DNA of 64,000 nt from an uncultured Phocaeicola sp. (GTDB taxonomy: Bacteria > Bacteroidota > Bacteroidia > Bacteroidales > Bacteroidaceae): contig CALUJA010000017.1 in assembly GCA_944320845.1 (NCBI GenBank), positions 1-64,000 of the forward strand, in the 5' to 3' direction. Shown piece by piece: positions 42,657-51,641 of the stretch (the first letter of the stretch is position 1; each line of letters opens with the position of its first letter). The translations under genes were made by a program, and so were the position numbers. The notes below the pieces were generated by a model that searched no databases, had not been told where the DNA came from, and saw nothing but the letters and a program-made list of their open reading frames with translations.

Positions 42657-45038
42657 ATGAAAAAAGATATTTCCATACTATCCAACCCACCGCACAGACG
42701 GGGAACCAGACTTCAGTCCACGACAATCCGGCGGTTTGCCCATATCATATCCGTCGCGCTGCTGGCCGGACTGTGCGCCGCCTGCTCATGCGGGCAGCGG
42801 CATGAGGCATCTTCCCTGCTGAAATATATTGATACCCGCACCGGAACGGCGGCCAGCATCACCCGAACCGCAGGCATGTTCGGCAAACATACAGAAGAAT
42901 ACGGACAGACCATACCGGCGGTACTGGAGCCGAACGGCATGAACTTCTGGACTCCACAGACTCAAGACACAGAGCTGAAGTGCATCGCCCCCTATTATTA
43001 CCGCGACTCGCTGTTTCAAGGATTCCGCAATTCGCACTGGATTACAGGAGGATGTACGCAGGATTACGGCTCAATGACTCTCATGCCGCTCTATGAAACC
43101 CTGCGCTGCCTTCCGGAAAAACGGAGCACTCCCTTTATACACAAAGACGAGCAAGCTACACCGGCCTATTATTCGACAGCACTTCCCGAAGAGCATCTGC
43201 TTGCCGAAATGACCGCCCGCTCGCGCTCCGCCATCTTTCGGTTTACATACCAGGAAGACGGGAATGCGTTTCTCGTGGTAAATCCCAATAGCGACGAAGG
43301 GGAAGGATACATCGAAATCGACACGGTAAAGCGACAAATCTACGGCTACAATCCGGTGCACCGCATTTATCAGGGATGGGGAGAAAGAGCCGGATACAGC
43401 GGCCACTTCATCATCGAATACCAAAAGCCGCTTTCGGGCTTCGGAACCTTCAGGCAAGACAGCATCTTTCCGGGACAGACAAGCATCCGAAACGGACAAG
43501 GCATCGGCATCTACCTACAGTTTCAGGTGAAGCGCAATGAACAGATAGTGGTAAAGGCCGCCTCATCATTTACCGGCAGAAAAGGTGCGCTTGCCAATCT
43601 GCGCGCCGAAATACCCCACTGGAACTTCGACCGTACAAGAAGCGAACTGACAGCCATCTGGGAGAAGCGTCTTTCCGCCATCCGGGTGGAAACAGCCGAT
43701 GAAACAGCCAAACGCAAATTCTACGGTGCGTTATACAGGAGCTCTTTCCTGCCCCGCACCTTCAACGATGCAGACGGACACTATCCTTCCTTCGCTTCCG
43801 GCAAGGTGATACGCCGGCTTCCCGCGGGAGAAACCTATTATGACGACTACAGCATGTGGGATACGTACCGCGCCCTGCATCCGCTCATCAATCTGCTTTA
43901 CCCGACCGAAGGAGGAAACATGATGCAGTCGCTGGTATACAAGTATGAGGAAGGGGGATGGCTGCCGGTCTTCCCTTGCTGGAACAGCTATACGGCGGCC
44001 ATGATAGGCGACCACTGCGTGGCTGCCTTAGGAGACGCCTACATAAAAGGCATACGCAACTTCGATATCCGGAAAGCGTATGAGGGGATGCGCAGGAATG
44101 CGTTTGAAACCCCGGCTTCATACGATGACTACAAGAACGGCATGGGACGCCGCGCCCTGTCTTCTTACCTGAAATACGGATATATCCCTTTGGAAGACAG
44201 CGTTCCGGATGCATTCCACACCCGCGAGCAAGTATCACGCACGCTGGAATATGCCTATGACGACTTCGTGCTTGCCCAAGTAGCCAGACTTTTGGGCGAG
44301 GAAGAATACTGCCGCCTGCTGATGAAACGCTCGGAAAACTACCGCAATGTCATCGACCCGCTTACGGGATACGCGCAGGGAAGACATGCCGACGGCACTT
44401 TTCTCCGCGGGGGAAACGCCTTCGGATTCGCTCAATTCATCACCGAAGGAGCACCCTGCCACTACACTTGGTACGCACCCCAAAATCCTTACGGACTGAT
44501 GGAATGCATGGGCGGACAAGACCGTTTTATCGCCAAGTTAGATTCCATGTTCAGCCAGCACCGATACTGGCACGGGAATGAACCTTGCCACCAGATTGCT
44601 TTCCTGTTCAATTACGCCGGAGAGCCGTGGAAAACGCAAGCGGCCGTGCGGCATATCATGGAGACGGAATACTTGGATGCCCCCGGCGGACTCTCTGGAA
44701 ACGACGATGCCGGACAGATGTCTGCCTGGTATGTCTTTGCAGCCCTGGGATTTTATCCGGTCTGCCCGGGCACTCCCTATTACGTTCTGGCAAGCCCGTC
44801 GTTCGACACGGCCACCCTGCACCTTGAAAACGGCAAGACTTTCTGTCTGAAAGCCCAGAACGCTTCCCGGGAAAACATCTACATACAGCGTGTCACGCTC
44901 AACGGGAAACCTTATACGCACAATTTCCTCCGTCATGAAGACATCATGAAGGGAGGAACGATGGAGTTTGTCATGGACAAAGAGCCGAATACCCGATGGG
45001 GAGTGTCTCCCGAAGACTGTCCGCCACGCGTCAGATAG
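42657..45038 (+). CDS. GH92 alpha-mannosidase lipoprotein
   Basis: About 793 residues from ATG 42657; lipoprotein signal LLAGLCAACSC. Canonical GH92 landmarks: TIPAVLEPNGMNFWTPQT, a central YYDDYSMWDTYRALHPLINLLYP, WHGNEPCHQIAFLFNYAG and GLSGNDDAGQMSAWYVFAALGFYPVCPG. Exo-acting alpha-mannosidase, Ca2+-dependent in studied members. It is divergent from the HTCS gene, the usual sign of a regulated target. Together with GH125 it would clear alpha-mannosides. Confidence 0.93.
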   Translation: MKKDISILSNPPHRRGTRLQSTTIRRFAHIISVALLAGLCAACSCGQRHEASSLLKYIDTRTGTAASITRTAGMFGKHTEEYGQTIPAVLEPNGMNFWTPQTQDTELKCIAPYYYRDSLFQGFRNSHWITGGCTQDYGSMTLMPLYETLRCLPEKRSTPFIHKDEQATPAYYSTALPEEHLLAEMTARSRSAIFRFTYQEDGNAFLVVNPNSDEGEGYIEIDTVKRQIYGYNPVHRIYQGWGERAGYSGHFIIEYQKPLSGFGTFRQDSIFPGQTSIRNGQGIGIYLQFQVKRNEQIVVKAASSFTGRKGALANLRAEIPHWNFDRTRSELTAIWEKRLSAIRVETADETAKRKFYGALYRSSFLPRTFNDADGHYPSFASGKVIRRLPAGETYYDDYSMWDTYRALHPLINLLYPTEGGNMMQSLVYKYEEGGWLPVFPCWNSYTAAMIGDHCVAALGDAYIKGIRNFDIRKAYEGMRRNAFETPASYDDYKNGMGRRALSSYLKYGYIPLEDSVPDAFHTREQVSRTLEYAYDDFVLAQVARLLGEEEYCRLLMKRSENYRNVIDPLTGYAQGRHADGTFLRGGNAFGFAQFITEGAPCHYTWYAPQNPYGLMECMGGQDRFIAKLDSMFSQHRYWHGNEPCHQIAFLFNYAGEPWKTQAAVRHIMETEYLDAPGGLSGNDDAGQMSAWYVFAALGFYPVCPGTPYYVLASPSFDTATLHLENGKTFCLKAQNASRENIYIQRVTLNGKPYTHNFLRHEDIMKGGTMEFVMDKEPNTRWGVSPEDCPPRVR

Positions 45039-45185
45039 TGTCGCCGCACACGGAAAGACCGCATCATACGACTTTTTCACCGCAGACAAAACTGATTTTT
45101 GCCCTGCCCCTACATTTTTTTTGCCTTTTTCTTCAGAAAAATGGTATCCATTCCGGAAATTCTGCGTTATTGTAATAAAAAAGAC

Positions 45186-46454
45186 ATGAAGCAGACCCTC
45201 ATTTTATTTCTACTGGCCACAGCCGCATCGTGCGGCAGCTACCAGATTGAAGACGAAGGCGAAGACAAGGATTGCACCGTCACCCTACATCTTTCCGACG
45301 AAGAAACGCCCGCCCTTGCCTATCCGCTCTCGCTGTTTGTCCGCGACCACCAGACACAGCAGACCGAGCGGAAGGAAATATCCGAAGACGAAATGCCCGC
45401 CGCACTCCCGCTCGCGTCCGGCGACTACACCTTGACAATCTGTTCCGGTCTGTCCGGCGATGCCTATTCCTATACGAACGACAGCCTGTCATTCTGCCAA
45501 AACAACTGTGCTCCCTGGCCATTATTGCTCGGCACCACGGACATCCGCGCGGAAGAAGGCCTCGAAACCGCCGTCCGCCCCATGCCTGCCGTCTGCGAAC
45601 TACAGTTCACCCTTCATTCCATGCCCGAAAATGCCCGAAGCATCACCGTATGCGTCTCGCCCGTCAGCTCATCCGTTTCATTGGACGGAAGCCCGCGGAA
45701 CGACAACCGGATGTGCAGCGCGGAATGCAGGCTGAAAGACGGAGTATGGACAGCCACTCTTTACGCCTTCCCATCAGAAAGCACCCGCACACGCATGTCC
45801 GTCGAGATTCAGACCGGCGGGAAAACCCAGGTATACAGCTATATCTACAGACAAGCCTTACAGCAAGGAGGAGTCTATCACATTTCCGGAAATCTGAACG
45901 ACGGCATGACCTTGGAGGGAAAGTTCCAGATAGACGGATGGCAGACCGAAGCAGAGATAGAGATGGAGCTTGAAGAAACGGAACCAGACAATTCGGGCGG
46001 AGAGGATGAAGGCGGAGAAGACATGGAAACCATCTACGCGCTGCAGCTTCCGGGCGATGAATGCGTGTGGGGCAACGTGTATGTGTGGAAAGCCGACACC
46101 GTAAAAGCCGAAGAAGAAGTGATTGCCACACTCATCAGTCCGGTGCAATGGTTCCTGCATGCCGATGAAGCCCAAGCCGTCCTGAGTGACTATCAGGAAG
46201 ACGAGCTTGGAAACTGGCGCATGTTCACCATCGAAGAAGCGAAAGAAATCAGAGACCAGTATTACAAAAACGTGGAAGACATCAGTTCGTTTCTGGAAAA
46301 CAACGGAGTGGCGGGATTCGAATCCAACGGGCGCTATCTCTGCTGCGATGCCGACTCGACATTCAGTTTCGTAAACAAGCGCATCATACAGGCCGGAAAG
46401 ACCGTAAAATATTACCTGCGGGGAGTAAAGAAAGTAAAAGTCATCCAAAAATAA
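45186..46454 (+). CDS. Fimbrillin-like lipoprotein with C-terminal Lcl/DUF1566-like domain
   Basis: About 422 residues from ATG 45186 (signal MKQTLILFLLATAASC). Residues ~30-270 resemble the Bacteroidetes FimB/Mfa2-like all-beta lipoproteins (CTVTLHLSDEE, then ACELQF-like strands and a GGVYHISGNL linker). An acidic linker (ETEPDNSGGEDEGGEDMET) joins a C-terminal part with NWRMFTIEEAKEIRDQYY and NGRYLCCDADSTFSF, resembling the Lcl C-terminal/DUF1566 domain. The layout suits a surface appendage base or tip protein. No major fimbrillin gene lies nearby, and the assignment is by pattern only. Confidence 0.6.
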   Translation: MKQTLILFLLATAASCGSYQIEDEGEDKDCTVTLHLSDEETPALAYPLSLFVRDHQTQQTERKEISEDEMPAALPLASGDYTLTICSGLSGDAYSYTNDSLSFCQNNCAPWPLLLGTTDIRAEEGLETAVRPMPAVCELQFTLHSMPENARSITVCVSPVSSSVSLDGSPRNDNRMCSAECRLKDGVWTATLYAFPSESTRTRMSVEIQTGGKTQVYSYIYRQALQQGGVYHISGNLNDGMTLEGKFQIDGWQTEAEIEMELEETEPDNSGGEDEGGEDMETIYALQLPGDECVWGNVYVWKADTVKAEEEVIATLISPVQWFLHADEAQAVLSDYQEDELGNWRMFTIEEAKEIRDQYYKNVEDISSFLENNGVAGFESNGRYLCCDADSTFSFVNKRIIQAGKTVKYYLRGVKKVKVIQK

Positions 46455-46524
46455 GCCGCAAAGCCGTCAAGACCTGACAGCGCAAGAGGAAACGGCAACG
46501 CCATCTTGTGCTGTCAGCCTGCGG

Positions 46525-47106
46525 TCAGATGAAATGCTGTTTCTGCAGCTCCGCAGCCACCGTTTCCAGCTCGTCATACCAGGCCTGGCCGAACTTGCGG
46601 ACCAGAGGCTCCTTAAGAAACCTGTAGACGGGCAGGTTTTCTTTCTTTCCCAAGAGGACAGCCGCCTTGCATACATCCCAGCGATGATAGTTTACGGCCT
46701 TGAACGAACCGTAATCATCAATGCGTATCGGATAAAGGTGACAGGACACGGGCTTGTAAAAGTCGCACCGTCCTTCGCGATATGCCTTCTCTATGGCACA
46801 ATAGCAATATCCGCGCTCATCGTAGCAGGTGAACACACAGTCTTTTCCATTGACAATAGAGGTCACCAGGTCGCCTTCTTCGTCGGTATATACGACACCC
46901 TGCTTTTCTATGACCTTACGAGCCTCCGGAGAAAGCTCGTCCCAAACGGCGGGAAGCACTTCCTCCAATTTCTCCACCTCCTGCAGTTCCACCGGAGCAC
47001 CGGCATCCCCCTCAATGCAGCATGCTCCCTTACAGGCATCCAGATTGCACAAAAACTTTTCGCGGAACACATCAAGACTTACTACCACATCACCTATCTG
47101 TACCAT
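46525..47106 (-). CDS. DUF3109-family cysteine-rich protein
   Basis: 193 residues from ATG 47106; the ATG at 47130 falls in the promoter. Eight conserved cysteines: CNLDACKGACC, CVFTCYDERGYCYCAIE, CDFYKPVSCHLYP and DVCKAA, consistent with a metal- or Fe-S-binding site, as in the DUF3109/YkgJ-type families. Cytoplasmic, a single-gene unit. Function unknown. Confidence 0.85.
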   Translation of the reverse strand: MVQIGDVVVSLDVFREKFLCNLDACKGACCIEGDAGAPVELQEVEKLEEVLPAVWDELSPEARKVIEKQGVVYTDEEGDLVTSIVNGKDCVFTCYDERGYCYCAIEKAYREGRCDFYKPVSCHLYPIRIDDYGSFKAVNYHRWDVCKAAVLLGKKENLPVYRFLKEPLVRKFGQAWYDELETVAAELQKQHFI

Positions 47107-47127
47107 ATCCTTTATCTTTTTCGCGTG

Positions 47128-47135
47128 CAAATATA
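47128..47135 (-). promoter_or_regulatory. -7 box of the DUF3109 gene
   Basis: TATATTTG on the minus strand, 21 bases before ATG 47106. Confidence 0.6.
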
Positions 47136-47246
47136 CGACTTTCGCTTTTTATAAGCCACAACGGAATGAAATAAAAGGCGCGCTTCTTTTTCTGCCAGAC
47201 AAAAACCGGCCAAGGCCATAACAAAAAAAGAAAACGACCTGGACCT

Positions 47247-47278
47247 TTTGCCGGATTCAAATATAATAAATACCTTTG
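47247..47278 (+). promoter_or_regulatory. Promoter of the 421-residue lipoprotein
   Basis: TTTG (47247-47250), 20 bases, TACCTTTG (47271-47278), then 26 bases to the ATG. Confidence 0.7.
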
Positions 47279-47304
47279 CAGCTATAATCTAAAAATAACC
47301 AGCT

Positions 47305-48570
47305 ATGAAGAATTTAAGTTTGAAATGGATTTTATCCTGCGCATACCTGGCTATCTTTTCTTTCTCATCTTGTTCGGATGGAGAGAAAGAGAGTCCCAAG
47401 ACAAACCTTACACCAGACGAGCACAAAGCCGAACTGGAACGAATCGGCCTGGAGGCCCTCGCCAAAATCAATCCTGACGACCATGCCACTTTATTAACCG
47501 CTATCGACGAATTCTACCGTCTTTCAGACATCGGATATCTGGAAATCGAAGAAAACGCCGGAGCATCGGCAGCCAATCTGCTGGAATCCGTAGGCACCGT
47601 CTGCTCAAGAACCCAGCTTGGAGGCGTGTCGGCATTTGCCAACCCGACAAACGACCTGTATTCTGCCGCACGCTACTACGGTGTCTATACTTACAACAGC
47701 GCGACAAACCACTGGGACAAGACAGCTTCAAACAGTGTACTGGAATTCCGCTTCACATCCGACGGCCAGCCTGTCATCGTCCAGATAAGCAAGTCTGGAG
47801 AAGAAAAACAGATAGACCTGTTTGAAGAAAGCGGCACGCAATATCAGGCCCTGGTGCCCGAACACGCAAAAGCTACCCTGACACGGGGCGGAGAAGAGCT
47901 TTGCAATGTGACTGTGGATGTAAATGTGGACGGAAACCAGCGCACGGCGGATGTAACCTGCACGCTTACGGCCAACGGATATGTTTTCCAATCCGTCACA
48001 CATGCCACCAAGACGAATGCCACCGAAGACTTCACCCTGACCGTAAAGGGAGAGCAAATAGTCACGGGAAAGGCTTCGCTCAACGGATATGACATGACGG
48101 ACGAAGACAACATCAACAGTGTCATCGATGAAAACAAGGAAGTGCATGAACTATTCGGAGGAGCAACGGCAGAAATCAACATTCTGAACGAAGCTATCAT
48201 CAAAGGATACTGCGAAAGCGTCAAAGACATGAAGGACAGGATGAATCTGATACAGGATACCTATCCGGACACTTCGCTGGAATACAACGATAAAAAGTCG
48301 GAAGTCTACAACCAATATATCAAAGGCGAGCTTTACTATACCGACGGCGACAATGTCATAGCCAACCTGGGATGGCAAAGCTGCGAAGACGACTATTACT
48401 ATTCTTCCGAAACTTATTACGATACGGAAGCCGTCATTATCTTCGCTTCCGACAACTCGAAGTTCAGCATCGACAGCTATTTTGACGACATCAGCTTCGA
48501 CGGACTCATTGACAGTGCTGAAAGTCTGTCCGACCAATATGAAAATTATCTGAGCCATCTGCTCAACTAA
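47305..48570 (+). CDS. Uncharacterised lipoprotein
   Basis: 421 residues. Lipoprotein signal (LAIFSFSSC). The mature protein starts with a charged helical segment (TPDEHKAELERIGLEALAKI) followed by a beta-rich middle (VTVDVNVDGNQRTADVTCTL, GEQIVTGKASLNGYDM) and an acidic, Tyr-rich C-terminus (CEDDYYYSSETYYDTE, FSIDSYFDDISFDGLIDS). I do not recognise the family. It has its own promoter and terminator and precedes the TonB receptor by 77 bases. Confidence 0.8.
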   Translation: MKNLSLKWILSCAYLAIFSFSSCSDGEKESPKTNLTPDEHKAELERIGLEALAKINPDDHATLLTAIDEFYRLSDIGYLEIEENAGASAANLLESVGTVCSRTQLGGVSAFANPTNDLYSAARYYGVYTYNSATNHWDKTASNSVLEFRFTSDGQPVIVQISKSGEEKQIDLFEESGTQYQALVPEHAKATLTRGGEELCNVTVDVNVDGNQRTADVTCTLTANGYVFQSVTHATKTNATEDFTLTVKGEQIVTGKASLNGYDMTDEDNINSVIDENKEVHELFGGATAEINILNEAIIKGYCESVKDMKDRMNLIQDTYPDTSLEYNDKKSEVYNQYIKGELYYTDGDNVIANLGWQSCEDDYYYSSETYYDTEAVIIFASDNSKFSIDSYFDDISFDGLIDSAESLSDQYENYLSHLLN

Positions 48571-48577
48571 CAACCTG

Positions 48578-48638
48578 AATACAGACTGTACCGGCCTGCG
48601 ACTGACACACAGGACGGTGCGGTCTGTATTTTTCTTTT
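48578..48638 (+). terminator. Terminator between the lipoprotein and TonB receptor genes
   Basis: AATACAGAC (48578-48586) pairs with GTCTGTATT (48622-48630), the inner part can pair further, and TTTCTTTT follows. The TonB receptor ATG is 10 bases past the T-run, so read-through probably supplies it. Confidence 0.75.
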
Positions 48639-48647
48639 GCCCTTAGA

Positions 48648-50720
48648 ATGAAAAGACTGCTGCCTGCAATTTTCCTTTACCTGACATTCTCTTTGGAAAC
48701 CAAAGCCCAAGACACACTGTTCTTTTCAAAAGACTCCGTCTTCAGCCTTGATGAAGTCGAGGTGACGGCCAAAAGGCAGGAAAAGGCCATAAGCGGAATC
48801 ATGAGAGGCAGGATGGACTTGAAGGTTGGAGCATTGCAGTCGCTGCCCAAATTCCTTGGAACGAACGACCTGCTACGCACCATACAGCTGACTCCCGGCG
48901 TACAAACCGGAGGGGAAATGAACAGCGGACTGTATATCCGGGGCGGAGAGTCGGGACATAACCAGATTCTTTTCAACGGAGCGCCTATCTACAACCCGAT
49001 GCACCTGCTGGGATTTTTTTCCGTCTTCAACAGCGACCATCTTTCCACCGCCTCACTGCTGAAATCATACATCTCTCCCCAATACGGCGGGCGGGCAGGT
49101 GCCACCATCGACATTCAAAGCCAACAGGAGCTCGCGGAACAAATTTCCGTGCGAGGAACCGTCGGCCTGATTTCCTCCCAGCTTTCTGCCGGAATCCCCT
49201 GCGGAGACAAGAACTCGCTCTATCTGTCGGGCAGAGGAACCTATATCAACGCACTGCTCGGCCTGATTGACTTCGACGAAAACAGCATCCAGCCGCAATA
49301 CGGATTCCAGGACTATAACTTTACCTACGTGTCCCGCCCCACCCGGAAAAGCCGCATCCTGCTCAACGCCTATTTCGGAAAAGACGACATGAAGCTCAAA
49401 GAATATTATTATCAGGCTCACGGAGGAACCGCATGGCAGAACGCCGCCCTTTCGCTGCAATGGGAACAGCAGCTTGCCCGAAGCCGGAGCATGAGCCACA
49501 CGGTCTATTATTCCTTCTACAACAACCGGATAGACATCAACCTCGGTGAGGGGAGCGTGCAGCTCCCTTCGCGCATCCGCGACATCGGATACAAAGGAAA
49601 TTTCCGCTTCCGCATGCTGAACTGTTACTGGACGACAGGCATAGAGTATGCCAGCCACAACGTGCTTCCACAGTGTCCCGAAGTCAGCAACCTGTTCAGT
49701 TTCGGCACAACATCCGGGCATACGGAAGTCATGCACACGCACGAATACGGCATCTACCTTCAAAACCACCTGCCGATAGGCACCCGGTGGGAGGCACTGA
49801 CGGGAATCCGATACAGCGGCTCCGTTTCGGCCGGAAGTTCATGCAGGTACAGCGGCATCGAGCCCCGTGTCTCCCTCAGCTACGAATGGCGGCCGGACCG
49901 GAAGTTCCTGTTTTCCTACACGCTGCAAAGGCAATACATGAACCAGGTCGTTGTATCCGGCATCGGATTCCCGACCGACTTCTGGCTTCCCGCTTCCCGC
50001 TTCGTGCCGGCCCAAGGCTCGCACAACTTGTCGTTAGGCTATTTCCAGTCTTTTGCAGACGGAGCATACGAACTGAGCGTGGAAGGATATTACAAACATC
50101 TGAGCAACCAGCTGGAGTTTAACGGCGAAATGATTGATATGGTCAATCAGGATTACCAGATTGAAGAGCATCTGTATTACGGGAAAGGGAAAAGCTACGG
50201 CATTGAATTCATGCTGCGGAAAAACGGCGGCCGCCTGAACGGATGGATTAGCTACACCATCGGGAAATCTCTCCGCAAGTTTCCCGACATCAACGGAGGA
50301 AACAGCTTTCCGGCCAAGAACGACCGGAGGCATGACCTGTCTGTCACCGCCTGCTACAAGCTGAACAGGCGGTGGGACCTTTCGGCCGTCTTCGTTTATG
50401 CCACGGGAAGTGCGTTTACCATGCCGACGGCCCTCTATCTGATAGGGGAAAACGCCGTCAACGAATATGGCCCGCACAACGGAGCGCGCATGCCCGACTA
50501 TCATCGCCTTGACCTTTCGGCAAGCTACTGGCTGAAACGCGGCAGACGGCGGGAGAGCATGATAAACTTTTCCCTGTACAACGCCTACGCGCGCGCTAAC
50601 CCCATCTTTCTTTCCGTGAGCATCCGGCCGTCCGACGACGGCAAAAGCATCCGAATCTCGCCCAAAGGACAAAGTCTGTACAGCCTGATTCCCTCCATCA
50701 GTTATTCTTTCAAATTTTAG
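48648..50720 (+). CDS. TonB-dependent outer-membrane receptor
   Basis: 690 residues. Signal peptide (ending TKAQ), a short TonB-box-like region (SLDEVEVTAKRQEKAISG), a plug domain to ~170 (GTNDLLRTIQLTPGVQTGGEMNSGLYIRGGESGHNQILFNGAPIYNPMHL split over strands) and a 22-strand barrel ending in an aromatic C-terminus (SISYSFKF). It lacks the carboxypeptidase-like N-terminal domain of SusC proteins and has no SusD partner; instead DUF4249 follows after three bases. The ligand is unknown. Confidence 0.92.
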   Translation: MKRLLPAIFLYLTFSLETKAQDTLFFSKDSVFSLDEVEVTAKRQEKAISGIMRGRMDLKVGALQSLPKFLGTNDLLRTIQLTPGVQTGGEMNSGLYIRGGESGHNQILFNGAPIYNPMHLLGFFSVFNSDHLSTASLLKSYISPQYGGRAGATIDIQSQQELAEQISVRGTVGLISSQLSAGIPCGDKNSLYLSGRGTYINALLGLIDFDENSIQPQYGFQDYNFTYVSRPTRKSRILLNAYFGKDDMKLKEYYYQAHGGTAWQNAALSLQWEQQLARSRSMSHTVYYSFYNNRIDINLGEGSVQLPSRIRDIGYKGNFRFRMLNCYWTTGIEYASHNVLPQCPEVSNLFSFGTTSGHTEVMHTHEYGIYLQNHLPIGTRWEALTGIRYSGSVSAGSSCRYSGIEPRVSLSYEWRPDRKFLFSYTLQRQYMNQVVVSGIGFPTDFWLPASRFVPAQGSHNLSLGYFQSFADGAYELSVEGYYKHLSNQLEFNGEMIDMVNQDYQIEEHLYYGKGKSYGIEFMLRKNGGRLNGWISYTIGKSLRKFPDINGGNSFPAKNDRRHDLSVTACYKLNRRWDLSAVFVYATGSAFTMPTALYLIGENAVNEYGPHNGARMPDYHRLDLSASYWLKRGRRRESMINFSLYNAYARANPIFLSVSIRPSDDGKSIRISPKGQSLYSLIPSISYSFKF

Positions 50721-50723
50721 ACC

Positions 50724-51590
50724 ATGAAAAAAATCCATTTGCTCCTGTCATATTCTCTTTTGCTCGGACTCTCCGGGTGCGAACCGAAGTTCAACTTTGA
50801 AGGGATTGACCTCGAACCGCAGATTGTAGTGGAAGGATGGATTGAAACCGGCGAGGCGGCAAACGTATGCCTGAGCCAATCCATTACCCTGAATGAGGAC
50901 TCTCCGTATATCCCCCTGTCCGACATCCCTATCCGTTGGGCGAAAGTCAGCGTCAGCGACGGCACGCAGGAGGAAATCCTGACAGGAAGGATGGATGCCA
51001 ACTACACGCCTCCCTTCGTATACCGGGGAAACCGCATACGGGGCGAAGCGGGAAAGACTTACCGACTGAAAGTAGAATATTCCGGACTGACCGTCACGGC
51101 AGAAACGACCATCCCTCCCGTCACGCCGATAGAGCGGCTGGAAGTCAGCCCGTGTGAAGACAGCGACACGCTGTATCAGATACGCATCCGGTTCCGTGAC
51201 AATCCGGAGGAAAAGAACTATTACAAAATCTTTACGCTGGTGAGGCCGGACGAGACACGCTATTATCCCGCCTTCATGGGAACAGTATCCGACGAGACTT
51301 TGCACGACCATCTGGCCGAAATGAACGTAAGCCGGGGCATGAGATATACGGAGACCGGGAAATATACGCCCTATTTCAAGGAAAGCGACAGCGTGTTGGT
51401 AAAGCTGACCCAAATAGGCGAAAAAGAGTTCGGATTCTGGAGCGGATATGAAAATGAAATAGTAAACGGGAAAAACCCCTTCTTCCCAAGTTCAAACAGC
51501 CTCAGCTCAAACATCCGGGGAGGAAAGGGAATCTGGTGCGGCTACGGTAAAGACATCCGCCTCGTAACCATCAAAGACAGCATAAAATAA
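50724..51590 (+). CDS. DUF4249 lipoprotein
   Basis: 288 residues with a lipoprotein signal (LLLGLSGC). The mature start EPQIVVEGWIETGEAANVCLSQSI is the family hallmark (strand pair binding the receptor partner), followed by Ig-like strands (GKTYRLKVEYSGLTVTAETTIPPV). DUF4249 proteins typically follow TonB receptors that lack SusD and are thought to aid ligand uptake at the surface. Three-base gap to the receptor, so one transcript. Confidence 0.9.
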   Translation: MKKIHLLLSYSLLLGLSGCEPKFNFEGIDLEPQIVVEGWIETGEAANVCLSQSITLNEDSPYIPLSDIPIRWAKVSVSDGTQEEILTGRMDANYTPPFVYRGNRIRGEAGKTYRLKVEYSGLTVTAETTIPPVTPIERLEVSPCEDSDTLYQIRIRFRDNPEEKNYYKIFTLVRPDETRYYPAFMGTVSDETLHDHLAEMNVSRGMRYTETGKYTPYFKESDSVLVKLTQIGEKEFGFWSGYENEIVNGKNPFFPSSNSLSSNIRGGKGIWCGYGKDIRLVTIKDSIK

Positions 51591-51622
51591 GTCAGGAACG
51601 GGCGCTTGCCCGAACCTGACTT
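51589..51622. terminator. Bidirectional two-part hairpin between DUF4249 and gpmI
   Basis: AAGTCAGG-AA-CGGGC, GCTT, GCCCG-AA-CCTGACTT: two stacked stems separated by a symmetric AA/AA internal loop, T-rich on the plus side and on the minus side. It serves convergent genes. Confidence 0.85.
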
Positions 51623-51641
51623 AAAAATATACTACAATCAA

